A stretch of 6,669 bases of DNA from an uncultured Prevotella sp. (GCA_934120735.1 CAKOVA010000090.1:1-6669), one strand, 5' to 3'. Positions 1 through 6,561 are shown, counted from the stretch's first letter. The notes: generated by a model not told the origin, from the sequence alone. Made by a program: numbers and translations.

Positions 1-103
1 CGTAGATGCACTCGTATTCATCTATGGGAGAAGAACTTGCATTCTGTCCGAATGCTACAGATGTTAAGCTAACAGCAACTGTCAGTAAGACAAACTTTTT
101 CAT
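1..103 (-). CDS. Exported protein with signal peptide, N-terminal fragment (cut by window edge)
   Basis: Read on the minus strand from the ATG at 103-101, the frame stays open to the window edge and encodes 34 residues. They form a standard Sec signal peptide: a basic start (MKK), a hydrophobic core at about residues 4-18 (FVLLTVAVSLTSVAF), and a signal peptidase I-type site A-F-G before Q20. There is no cysteine at the cleavage site, so it is not a lipoprotein by this start. The mature part begins QNASSSPIDEYECIY and is too short to place in a family. The product is expected in the periplasm, outer membrane or outside the cell. The upstream leader is A-rich (AAAAAACATAGAAT before the ATG), a usual Bacteroidota pattern without a strong Shine-Dalgarno. 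The gene is transcribed away from the ftsE operon. The start and signal peptide are clear; the function is unknown. Confidence 0.8.
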   Translation of the reverse strand, partial: MKKFVLLTVAVSLTSVAFGQNASSSPIDEYECIY

Positions 104-171
104 ATTCTATGTTTTTTATAGTTGTTACTCATGTAATTTCGCTTGGCTCATGTGACAAATCATCTATGTGG

Positions 172-185
172 AAGAGTCTACTCTT
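172..185. repeat. Dyad AAGAGT-CT-ACTCTT upstream of the exported-protein gene
   Basis: Two perfect 6-base arms, AAGAGT (172-177) and ACTCTT (180-185), are separated by 2 bases. The dyad lies about 70 bases upstream of the minus-strand start codon, where an operator or promoter-adjacent site would fit. There is no T-run on either side, so it is not a terminator. Operator function is inference. Confidence 0.45.
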
Positions 186-211
186 GAAATAGATTGATAC
201 ATCCCAACCCA

Positions 212-235
212 GTTGGTCGAATTTATTCAACCAAC
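212..235. repeat. 24-base near-perfect palindrome
   Basis: The sequence reads GTTGGT (212-217), C, GAAT (219-222), TT, ATTC (225-228), A, ACCAAC (230-235). Ten of eleven base pairs match around a 2-base centre, with a single C/A mismatch at 218/229. No T-run follows on either strand, which argues against an intrinsic terminator and suggests a protein-binding site. It lies about 110 bases upstream of the minus-strand exported-protein gene and about 45 bases (centre to centre) from the dyad at 172-185. The outer arm CAACCAAC recurs at 992-999 and, inverted, at 859-866. The palindrome is certain; its role is inferred. Confidence 0.6.
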
Positions 236-503
236 ACATATTTGAATATATGTCATCATTGCTGCTAAATTACAATAAATCTTGAAAAATCGATGACATT
301 CTACCAATCGTTTTAGGAAAGATTGCTCAACTTAACAAATTTTAAACTCCGCAAGATGATACGTCAACCCACGGCTCTTTCATTGAAACAAGGTTGTTCA
401 GTGTAAAAAAAACCACCATGTTCTTTTGTATGAACACGAATGGAACTACCAATTACGACACGATATGAAAATAATAATGGATGTCAATCAACGACACGCC
501 TCT

Positions 504-533
504 GTTTGTTAACAAACCTTTCGTTTGTTAAAC
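504..533. repeat. Perfect palindrome GTTTGTTAACAAAC plus repeated half-site
   Basis: GTTTGTTAACAAAC at 504-517 is a perfect 14-base palindrome. After CTTTC and 19 bases from the first arm's start, a second near-copy GTTTGTTAAAC occupies 523-533. Palindrome plus a spaced half-site looks like a regulator-binding cluster, but the composition is AT-rich and no regulator is identifiable here. Confidence 0.4.
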
Positions 534-841
534 CGATTCGCTTTCTTTGACAAAATAAAATTGAAAAATAGACAAAATTGGGAGTTATTTTAGGTATTCA
601 AATCCTTAAACGCATCATATTGTACCCTATTCACATGGAGTAAAGCAGCAATTAGCATGCTTTTACCGTCCAATTTGGATGCTTTAGCCGCACAATCTCA
701 ATCCTATAAAAGGTCTTTTTTACACAAAATAGAGCGTTTTATGCCCCAAACACATTGCTTTTTGATTTCTCTTTCGGACTAAAAATCACATAAGATACTA
801 ATAGTCAAACAGATAACAAAGCTCTACCATGATTTGCTTAT

Positions 842-985
842 TTACAACACTCGAACAAGTTGGTTGAAAAAACGTCCAGCATTTGTGTTAAAAAGACGTT
901 GCCACAGAAGACATTTCACTGGGGAACCACCCGTTTGATTAAATAACAAAAAACGAAAAGCAACAGGGTTAAATAATAGAACCAT
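842..985 (-). other. Short minus-strand open frame of 47 codons, probably not a real gene
   Basis: From the ATG at 985-983 the frame runs 47 codons to a TAA at 844-842. It can be read from a GTG at 1009-1007 as 55 codons, and stays open back to a stop at about 1040. The product starts MVLLFNPVAFRFLLFNQ and is rich in Phe, Leu and Arg, with no recognisable domain. It sits inside the segment bounded by the 9-base inverted repeat at 858-866 and 992-1000. I have an uncertain impression that such reading frames recur in Prevotella intergenic DNA, which would make this a piece of an interspersed repeat rather than a protein gene. No clear ribosome binding site precedes it. Confidence 0.25.
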
Positions 986-1040
986 GTACGCCAACCAACT
1001 CTTTTCCACCCCGAGAGGCGCATAATTCGGAAAAATTGCC

Positions 1041-1048
1041 TAAATTTG
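1041..1048 (+). promoter_or_regulatory. Candidate -7 box (TAAATTTG) for the ftsE operon
   Basis: TAAATTTG matches the Bacteroidota primary-sigma -7 consensus TAnnTTTG exactly. Transcription would begin near 1055, giving a leader of about 130 bases before ftsE. A matching -33 TTTG is not present at the usual spacing (the region near 1017-1022 reads GGCGCA), so the call is tentative. Confidence 0.3.
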
Positions 1049-1170
1049 CATCATACTTCAAGCGTATAAAATGTTTCATTTAAAAGTAAGAAGACCAACA
1101 ACGACCTCAATTGTAGGACAACCATTCTTGGCTGTGGCATACCCCAACTGGCATTAAACCAAATCATCAA

Positions 1171-1175
1171 AAGGA
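1171..1175 (+). promoter_or_regulatory. Ribosome binding site of ftsE (AAGGA)
   Basis: The purine-rich AAGGA lies 10 bases before the ATG at 1186 and supports that start. It is the clearest Shine-Dalgarno-like site of the operon besides GGGAAG before lysA. Confidence 0.5.
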
Positions 1176-1185
1176 AAAATCAGAT

Positions 1186-1926
1186 ATGTTAGTAGATTAT
1201 CAAAAAGTTCAAATATTTCAAGCAGACAATCACATCTTGCAAGACGTTGACTTCAAAGTAGACGAAGGAGAGTTTATCTATATCATCGGGAAGGTAGGTT
1301 CTGGCAAGAGTTCGCTGCTTAAAACCATGTATTGCGAATTGGATATCGAAGGCGATGCAGACACAAAAGCCGAAATCCTTGACAGAGATATCATAAAGGT
1401 AAAACGCAACGAAGTGCCTGCGTTGAGAAAAGAAATGGGGATTATTTTTCAAGATTTCCAGCTTCTTCATGACCGGGATGTTTACAAAAACTTATATTTC
1501 GTCTTGAAAGCCACTGGATGGAAAGACAAGAACGAGATTAACCAGCGAATTGATGAAGTGCTCAATGATGTGGGCATGATTGAGAAAAAGCATAAGATGC
1601 CTTACGAACTCTCTGGCGGTGAGCAGCAACGTATAGCCATTGCGAGAGCTTTGTTGAACAAGCCGAAGATCATCATCGCCGACGAGCCTACCGGTAATTT
1701 GGATCCCGAAACGGCAAGTCACATCGTGAAGCTACTGAAAGACATCACCCAAACGGGAACTGCTGTGGTGATGTCCACGCACAACATCCCCATGTTAGAC
1801 AAATTCCCAGGTATTGTATATCGTTGCAAAGATGGACACATCGAAGACATTACGAACGAATACAACAAAATCGACCTGCATGAAGAAGCCGAGAGCGACT
1901 CCCAATCATGTCCATCGGTTGAGTGA
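1186..1926 (+). CDS. ftsE: Cell division ABC transporter ATP-binding protein FtsE
   Basis: This is a 246-residue single-domain ABC ATPase. All motifs are intact: Walker A GKVGSGKS (35-42), Q-loop Q89 within IIFQDFQLL, signature LSGGEQQ (142-148), Walker B IIIADE (162-167), D-loop NLDP (171-174) and H-loop H199. The stretch [16 protein letters not shown] (88-103) and the ending DEPTGNLDP are typical of the FtsE/LolD/MacB group, with the first favouring FtsE. FtsE binds the membrane protein FtsX at the inner face of the cytoplasmic membrane, and ATP cycling controls septal peptidoglycan hydrolases. No ftsX lies beside it; in Bacteroidota ftsX is commonly found elsewhere, as I recall. After residue 222 there is an acidic, polar tail (about 24 residues) beyond the ABC core. 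The start is supported by AAGGA 10 bases upstream. Another ABC-type efflux ATPase of the same group is the main alternative. Confidence 0.8.
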   Translation: MLVDYQKVQIFQADNHILQDVDFKVDEGEFIYIIGKVGSGKSSLLKTMYCELDIEGDADTKAEILDRDIIKVKRNEVPALRKEMGIIFQDFQLLHDRDVYKNLYFVLKATGWKDKNEINQRIDEVLNDVGMIEKKHKMPYELSGGEQQRIAIARALLNKPKIIIADEPTGNLDPETASHIVKLLKDITQTGTAVVMSTHNIPMLDKFPGIVYRCKDGHIEDITNEYNKIDLHEEAESDSQSCPSVE

Positions 1927-1965
1927 TAGACAATTCTTTTACGAAGCAATGTAAATATAATAAAG

Positions 1966-3303
1966 ATGAAGGTGATGAAATTTGGGGGAACCTCTGTAGG
2001 TTCTCCAGAACGAATGAAGAATGTAGCTTCACTCGTAACACGGTCGGGTGAGCAGACATTTGTTGTTCTGTCGGCCATGGCCGGCACTACCAACACGCTG
2101 ATAGAGATAGCCGATTATCTCTACAAGAAGAATCCAGAAGGTGCCAATGAGGTAATCAACACATTGGAAGAGAAATACATGCAGCACGTAGACGAGTTGT
2201 ATGCGACGGATGAATACAAGACGAAAACCCGCCAGTTCCTTGTAAGCGAATTTGAATATCTTCGCTCGTTTACCAAAGACCTTTTTACATCGTTCGAAGA
2301 GAAGTGCATTGTTGCGCAAGGTGAAATCATGAGTACCAACATGGTGGTAAACTATTTGCAGGAGCAGGGTATACACGCAGTTCTGCTCTCGGCTTTGGAC
2401 TTTATGAGAACAGACAAAAATGCTGAGCCAGACCCACCCTACATCAAGGAAAAACTCTCCGCCATCATGGCTGACAACGAGGGTTACCAGATTTATATCA
2501 CCCAAGGTTTTATCTGCCGAAATGCTTATGGAGAGGTAGACAACCTACTGCGGGGAGGTTCCGACTATACAGCTTCTTTGATTGGTGCCGCGCTCAACGC
2601 TGAAGAAATTGTTATTTGGACCGATATTGACGGCATGCACAACAACGACCCACGCATCGTCGACAAGACCGATGCCGTGCAACAACTCAACTTTGAAGAG
2701 GCTGCCGAGCTGGCTTACTTTGGGGCCAAAATCCTCCACCCCACTTGCATCCAGCCAGCCAAATACGCAGGCATTCCCGTTCGACTGAAGAATACGATGG
2801 AACCCGATGCGTACGGCACGATCATCGACAACGTGATCGTTCGCGGAAAAATCAAAGCTGTTGCGGCTAAAGACAACATCGTTGCCATCAAAATCAAATC
2901 GTCCAGGATGTTGCTTGCGACTGGATTTCTGAGAAAAGTGTTTGAGATTTTTGAAAGCTATCAAACGCCCATTGACATGATTGCCACCAGCGAGGTGGGC
3001 TTGTCCATGAGCATTGACAACGCCACGCATCTGGATGAAATCGTTGATGAATTGAAGAAATACGGTACTGTGACCGTTGACACCGACATGTGCATCATCT
3101 GCGTGGTTGGTGATTTAGACTGGAGCAATATTGGATTCGAAACACTTGCCTTGGATGCCATGAAGGATATTCCGGTTCGCATGATTTCCTATGGTGGCAG
3201 CAATTATAACATTTCGTTCTTGGTAAGGGAAACAGATAAGAAACGAGCGTTGCAAAGCCTGAGTAACTTGCTGTTTGAAACAACTTGCACGAACGGTAAT
3301 TGA
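1966..3303 (+). CDS. lysC: Aspartate kinase, monofunctional, lysine-sensitive type
   Basis: This 445-residue enzyme phosphorylates L-aspartate, the first step toward DAP, lysine, threonine and methionine. The kinase domain covers about residues 2-290: KFGGTSVG (5-12), E120 in AQGE, the RGGSDYTA loop (196-203, with D200), WTDIDG (218-223) and FGAKILHP (252-259). Two ACT domains follow (about 303-370 and 374-440). The first has MLLATGFL (315-322) and TSEVGLSMSID (341-351), closely matching the lysine-binding region of E. coli AK III (LysC), so lysine feedback is likely. No homoserine dehydrogenase domain is attached, so it is not a ThrA-type fusion. The first ATG (1966) gives the family-typical start two to four residues before KFGG; an in-frame ATG at 1975 is possible. 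The ribosome site is weak (AATAAAG). lysA follows 9 bases later. Confidence 0.93.
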   Translation: MKVMKFGGTSVGSPERMKNVASLVTRSGEQTFVVLSAMAGTTNTLIEIADYLYKKNPEGANEVINTLEEKYMQHVDELYATDEYKTKTRQFLVSEFEYLRSFTKDLFTSFEEKCIVAQGEIMSTNMVVNYLQEQGIHAVLLSALDFMRTDKNAEPDPPYIKEKLSAIMADNEGYQIYITQGFICRNAYGEVDNLLRGGSDYTASLIGAALNAEEIVIWTDIDGMHNNDPRIVDKTDAVQQLNFEEAAELAYFGAKILHPTCIQPAKYAGIPVRLKNTMEPDAYGTIIDNVIVRGKIKAVAAKDNIVAIKIKSSRMLLATGFLRKVFEIFESYQTPIDMIATSEVGLSMSIDNATHLDEIVDELKKYGTVTVDTDMCIICVVGDLDWSNIGFETLALDAMKDIPVRMISYGGSNYNISFLVRETDKKRALQSLSNLLFETTCTNGN

Positions 3304-3304
3304 C

Positions 3305-3310
3305 GGGAAG
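3305..3310 (+). promoter_or_regulatory. Ribosome binding site of lysA (GGGAAG)
   Basis: GGGAAG occupies most of the 9-base gap between the lysC stop and the lysA ATG at 3313, only 2 bases before the start codon. That spacing is short for a Shine-Dalgarno, and coupling to lysC translation may help initiation. Confidence 0.35.
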
Positions 3311-3312
3311 CT

Positions 3313-4470
3313 ATGCATCAGTTGGTTTCATTAGACAAACTTAGCACCAAGCAAACGCCGTTCTATTACTATGACACGGCTTTGCTGAAAGAAACGCTCC
3401 AGGCCATCAAGACTGAAATTGAGCAGTATGAACGTTTCCAAGTTCATTATGCCGTCAAGGCAAATGCCAACGCAAAGCTGCTCAACATCATCAGTCAGGC
3501 CGGATTAGAGGCCGACTGCGTGAGTGGTGGAGAGATTCAGGCTGCCATTGATGCAGGCTTTTCACCCAACAAGATAGTTTATGCTGGCGTTGGCAAAAGT
3601 GACTGGGAAATCGCTTTGGGCATTGACCAAGAGATTCTTTGCTTCAACGTTGAGAGCATTGCCGAGCTTGAGGTTATCAACGAGATTGCTGAAAAGAAAG
3701 GTAAAATTGCACGCATTGCTTTGCGAATCAACCCGGATGTGGAAGCTCATACCCATGCGAACATCACGACAGGACTGGCCGAAAACAAGTTCGGTATTGC
3801 CCTGTGTGAGATGAAAACCGCCCTTGAGGCGTGTTTGCGGATGAAGAATGTAAGGTTTACCGGCCTACATTTTCATATCGGTTCACAAATTCTTGACATG
3901 CGTGACTTCGTTTCTTTGTGCGATCGAATCAATCAATTGCAGGAAGAACTGCACCAGCATCATGTTCATGTTGAGCGTATTAACGTTGGCGGAGGATTGG
4001 GTGTGAACTACGAACATCCTGACCAGCAACCCATTCCTGATTTCAAAGCATATTTTCAGACATACGCCCAGCACTTGAAGTTGTACCCACATCAAACACT
4101 ACATTTCGAACTTGGACGCTCTGTCGTTGCACAATGCGGAAGTTTAATCACCAAAGTGCTGTACATCAAACAAGGCGTACGCAAGAAGTTTTGTATCGTT
4201 GACGCCGGTATGACCGACTTCATCAGACCCGCTCTGTATCAATCGCGGCATCAAATAGAGAATCTTTCCAGCAATAACGCTCATGAAACCTATGACGTGG
4301 TGGGACCAATATGCGAGTCAAGTGACGTGTTTGCCAAAGCCATTGATTTGAACCAATGTCATCGCGGCGACCTGTTGGCCATCCGGTCTGCGGGTGCTTA
4401 CGGCGAAGTAATGGCCAGTCAATACAATTGTAGGAAATTACCCGAAGGTTATTTAACAGAAGATTTATAA
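3313..4470 (+). CDS. lysA: Diaminopimelate decarboxylase
   Basis: This 385-residue fold-type III PLP enzyme converts meso-diaminopimelate to L-lysine and CO2, the last lysine step, in the cytoplasm. The PLP lysine is K49 in HYAVKAN. Further family motifs are CVSGGEI (69-75), LHFHIGSQI (185-193), the phosphate-binding GGGLG (226-230), FELGR (265-269), DAGMTD (297-302), GPICESSD (331-338) with catalytic C334, and SAGAYG (359-364) with Y363. The family form of the fifth motif is usually EPGR; here a leucine replaces the proline. The protein is some 30 residues shorter than typical LysA of about 415-420, mainly because the tail ends soon after the AGAYG motif. It is placed directly behind lysC, linking the first and last steps of the pathway. 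Ornithine/arginine decarboxylases share the fold, but GPICESSD and context favour LysA. Confidence 0.92.
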   Translation: MHQLVSLDKLSTKQTPFYYYDTALLKETLQAIKTEIEQYERFQVHYAVKANANAKLLNIISQAGLEADCVSGGEIQAAIDAGFSPNKIVYAGVGKSDWEIALGIDQEILCFNVESIAELEVINEIAEKKGKIARIALRINPDVEAHTHANITTGLAENKFGIALCEMKTALEACLRMKNVRFTGLHFHIGSQILDMRDFVSLCDRINQLQEELHQHHVHVERINVGGGLGVNYEHPDQQPIPDFKAYFQTYAQHLKLYPHQTLHFELGRSVVAQCGSLITKVLYIKQGVRKKFCIVDAGMTDFIRPALYQSRHQIENLSSNNAHETYDVVGPICESSDVFAKAIDLNQCHRGDLLAIRSAGAYGEVMASQYNCRKLPEGYLTEDL

Positions 4471-4492
4471 CATTGTAGAATCATTCGTGTCT

Positions 4493-5722
4493 ATGTTTTT
4501 TGACCAGTTGACCATCATACTAAGCTCTATCACCCTGCTGCTGGCAGTGATTGCTCCTTTTTTCTCTCCCTTCTACCGGTTTAGGAAAATCGTGAAGAGG
4601 CTTCAATCCTCCCACCTCCAGGAGAAAGAATCAGCTCGTTTGGACAGCTTTCAAGATGCGAATTCTACCCAAGAGCAATCAACCGTCTCCTCAAATCCTG
4701 CGAATACATCAGTTCCCATCACGGTACTGCTTACCGTACACGACCAAGCCAAGGAGCTGGAGATGCACCTACCCTCATTTCTTTCACAAGAATTTGACAA
4801 CGAATTTCAGGTTGTTGTCGTAGCCGAGCAAGGTGACAGCGAGACGGAAGACGTATTGAAGCGGTATGAAAACGATTCGCATATTTACGCTACGTTCATC
4901 CCTTCATCCTCGCGCTACATGAGTAAAAAGAAGTTGGCTGTTACCCTTGGAGTAAAGGCGGCAAAGTATGAATGGATCATCATGACCGATGCCAGTTGTA
5001 CACCCGTATCGCCTTATTGGTTGCAATGCATGTCGAAGGCTTGCAATGAGAACAACAAACTGGTGCTGGGGTATAGTAACTACACGGCTGAAACAGCTGA
5101 CTTTCGCCGACTTGAGCAGCTGTATACAGAACTGTACCTTATGAGAAAAGCTGAAAACGGTATTGCCTATCGCACCAATTCTGCCAATTTGGCGTTTCGA
5201 AAAAGTATGTTTCTACAAGGAGAAGGCTATCGGGGAAACCTTCACCTGTTACGCGGTGAATACGATTTCATCGTCAACAAATATGCGGACGAAGGCTCAT
5301 CCGCACTCATGATGGAGCGAGATGCCTGGATTATAGAAGATGAACCACTGCAAAAGAAATGGCTCAACAAGCATCTTTTCTATCAAGAAACACGCAAATA
5401 CCTCAACCGATCAACGCCCATGCGGATGCTGTTCAATCTGGACACGATGCTCTTGCATACGTCCTACCTATTCATCTTGGCCATGATGGTATATGGTGGC
5501 GTTCTCATGAATTATACTTTACTCCTGACAGCCGTGGTTTCTTTGCTCCTTACGGTCATTCTGCGTGTACGATTCGCCAAAAGAACGCTTACATATTTCT
5601 TGGAAGACATCGCACTTTGGAAGGTCATACCTTTTGAAATCAGCGTGATGTGGAGAAATCTATCCTACCGTTTGAGATACGTCAGAGCAGACAAAAACGA
5701 TTTCACCAGCCATAAACTATAG
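4493..5722 (+). CDS. Membrane-anchored family 2 glycosyltransferase
   Basis: The protein has 409 residues from the ATG at 4493; a GTG at 4487 adds two. It begins with a transmembrane segment (about residues 5-27), then a polar linker, a GT-A domain from about residue 74 (ITVLLTVHDQ) to about 280, and two closely spaced transmembrane segments (about 319-337 and 341-357). After these comes an amphipathic tail rich in aromatic residues. Family 2 signs are the first beta strand with T-V-H-D, the nucleotide-site strand WIIMTDAS (161-168), GEYDF (255-259) in the position of the usual acceptor-side ED, and QKKW (287-290) followed by QETR (298-301), resembling the QxxRW region. The active site would face the cytoplasm, with sugar transfer to a lipid or envelope acceptor. 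The donor and acceptor cannot be read from sequence. No strong ribosome site precedes either start. It lies 22 bases after lysA and 2 bases before the next gene. Confidence 0.8.
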   Translation: MFFDQLTIILSSITLLLAVIAPFFSPFYRFRKIVKRLQSSHLQEKESARLDSFQDANSTQEQSTVSSNPANTSVPITVLLTVHDQAKELEMHLPSFLSQEFDNEFQVVVVAEQGDSETEDVLKRYENDSHIYATFIPSSSRYMSKKKLAVTLGVKAAKYEWIIMTDASCTPVSPYWLQCMSKACNENNKLVLGYSNYTAETADFRRLEQLYTELYLMRKAENGIAYRTNSANLAFRKSMFLQGEGYRGNLHLLRGEYDFIVNKYADEGSSALMMERDAWIIEDEPLQKKWLNKHLFYQETRKYLNRSTPMRMLFNLDTMLLHTSYLFILAMMVYGGVLMNYTLLLTAVVSLLLTVILRVRFAKRTLTYFLEDIALWKVIPFEISVMWRNLSYRLRYVRADKNDFTSHKL

Positions 5723-5724
5723 GG

Positions 5725-6561
5725 ATGAGAGTAGAACTATACATGTCCAAGAAGGCAGCGGGCAGTCCAAACGATCAAGCTCATCTGTCGATGATTCAGC
5801 AGTATCTTAAAAGATACGACGAGATAGAGCTGTCTCATGAGTTCCCCGATATCGTGCATGTTTTCGTGGCTTGGGATGCTTCGGCTCATAAAAAATTGGA
5901 ACAATGCCACAGATTATTGATTCCAACAGTCTTCTCTTCCTTAGGACAACTGGCTCCGTGGCATTTCCCAAAGCACCCAACTCCCGCCCAAGTTTTGCAG
6001 ACATCTGCCCAGAAAAAAGCAACCCAACAGGCTTCGGCCCTCATCGTTTGGGGAGAACTTGAAAAGCAAGAAATGGAAAAGAGGAAATGGAATGAGCAAA
6101 TTCACGTCATACCCAATGCCGTGACTACCTCCATGATTTCGCCCGAAGAGATGGCTCATGAAACGATAAAGCTGTATCATGAAATCCTTGAGGCACACGA
6201 TCGGCTGACACACCAACGCATCCAGGAAAAATTAAACATCTTTCCCAATGACGACAGTCCTGAAAAAGAGGTGTGTCATGCCCTTCTCTATCTGCGTTAT
6301 CAATATCACCGTCGCAACATCAAAAAACAATCGTTGCAGGAACTGAACGATACACTGAACAGCTTGGAATACGATGAAGACAAACTCAACAACATGCTGG
6401 AGCAGCTGAATGAAGCACAATTCGCAGCTCGTATCATGCAGATTTTGAGTGAAGATTACAAACTTACAGAAGGGTTCATGCCGTTAAGTCCCCTTGATGA
6501 CAAGCACACCAAAAGGCTAAGAGAAACCGTCAATACAACAGAATCGAATACAATAAAATAA
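5725..6561 (+). CDS. Uncharacterised protein resembling the N-terminal half of a GT-B (GT4-like) glycosyltransferase
   Basis: This 278-residue protein matches no complete family I know. Residues 1-135 resemble the acceptor-side Rossmann domain of GT4 enzymes: a hydrophobic strand DIVHVFVAW (42-50), LLIPTVFSSLG (64-74), a strand ASALIVWGELEKQ (103-115) where GT4 proteins have their 'a-d-x-v-i-x-x-S-e' segment, and IHVIPNAV (126-133) matching the common V-I-P-N-G-V motif. The second Rossmann domain, with the E-x7-E nucleotide-sugar site, is absent. From about residue 140 the chain is predicted helical and charged (QSLQELNDTLNSLEYDEDKLNNMLEQLNEA), possibly coiled coil. No signal peptide or membrane segment is seen, so it is probably cytoplasmic. 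It starts 2 bases after the GT2 gene, so it may be a partner or regulator of that enzyme; this is inference. An alternative start is M7 (5743). It might be a degenerate enzyme. Confidence 0.65.
   Translation: MRVELYMSKKAAGSPNDQAHLSMIQQYLKRYDEIELSHEFPDIVHVFVAWDASAHKKLEQCHRLLIPTVFSSLGQLAPWHFPKHPTPAQVLQTSAQKKATQQASALIVWGELEKQEMEKRKWNEQIHVIPNAVTTSMISPEEMAHETIKLYHEILEAHDRLTHQRIQEKLNIFPNDDSPEKEVCHALLYLRYQYHRRNIKKQSLQELNDTLNSLEYDEDKLNNMLEQLNEAQFAARIMQILSEDYKLTEGFMPLSPLDDKHTKRLRETVNTTESNTIK

Larger units (their letters stand above)
104..1185. other. Long AT-rich divergent intergenic region
   Basis: About 1.1 kb separates the minus-strand exported protein from the ftsE operon. Stops are frequent in all frames, no open frame reaches 60 codons from a usual start, and I recognise no decayed gene, tRNA or transposase remnant. 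It contains dyads at 172-185, 212-235 and 504-517, a short minus-strand open frame at 842-985, and a -7-like box at 1041-1048. It is visibly richer in A and T than the flanking genes. It must contain the promoters of both diverging units, and its length leaves room for a small RNA or a repeat element that I cannot prove from one copy. Confidence 0.7.

Noticed and set aside
250..299. Inverted repeat ATGTCATC / GATGACAT with a 34-base gap
   Set aside because: Eight-base arms at this distance are expected about once by chance in 1 kb, and no T-run follows.
657..782. Plus-strand frame of 41 codons starting ATG CTT TTA
   Set aside because: It has no ribosome binding site, no recognisable domain and lies in stop-rich DNA. 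I treat it as chance or repeat-derived.
1014..1033. CCGA / TCGG stem near the -7 box
   Set aside because: The 4-pair stem with a long loop is well within chance.
104..1185. CRISPR array, tRNA or insertion sequence in the intergenic region
   Set aside because: There are no regularly spaced repeats, no cloverleaf-like segment with a T-arm motif, and no transposase frame.
1927..1965. Possible lysine riboswitch or attenuator before lysC
   Set aside because: The 39-base gap is far too short for an L-box, shows no hairpin with a T-run, and no short leader peptide rich in lysine codons was seen.
1719..2096. Minus-strand frame of 125 codons spanning the ftsE-lysC junction
   Set aside because: Both genes it overlaps are well supported on the plus strand, and its product shows no domain.
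2545..3030. Long minus-strand frame opposite lysC (161 codons)
   Set aside because: It is a shadow of lysC, whose own frame is fully supported by family motifs. The same holds for the minus-strand frame at 2029-2505.
5359..5637. Plus-strand frame of 92 codons inside the GT2 gene
   Set aside because: It overlaps the transmembrane part of the GT2 gene in another frame and shows no family features.
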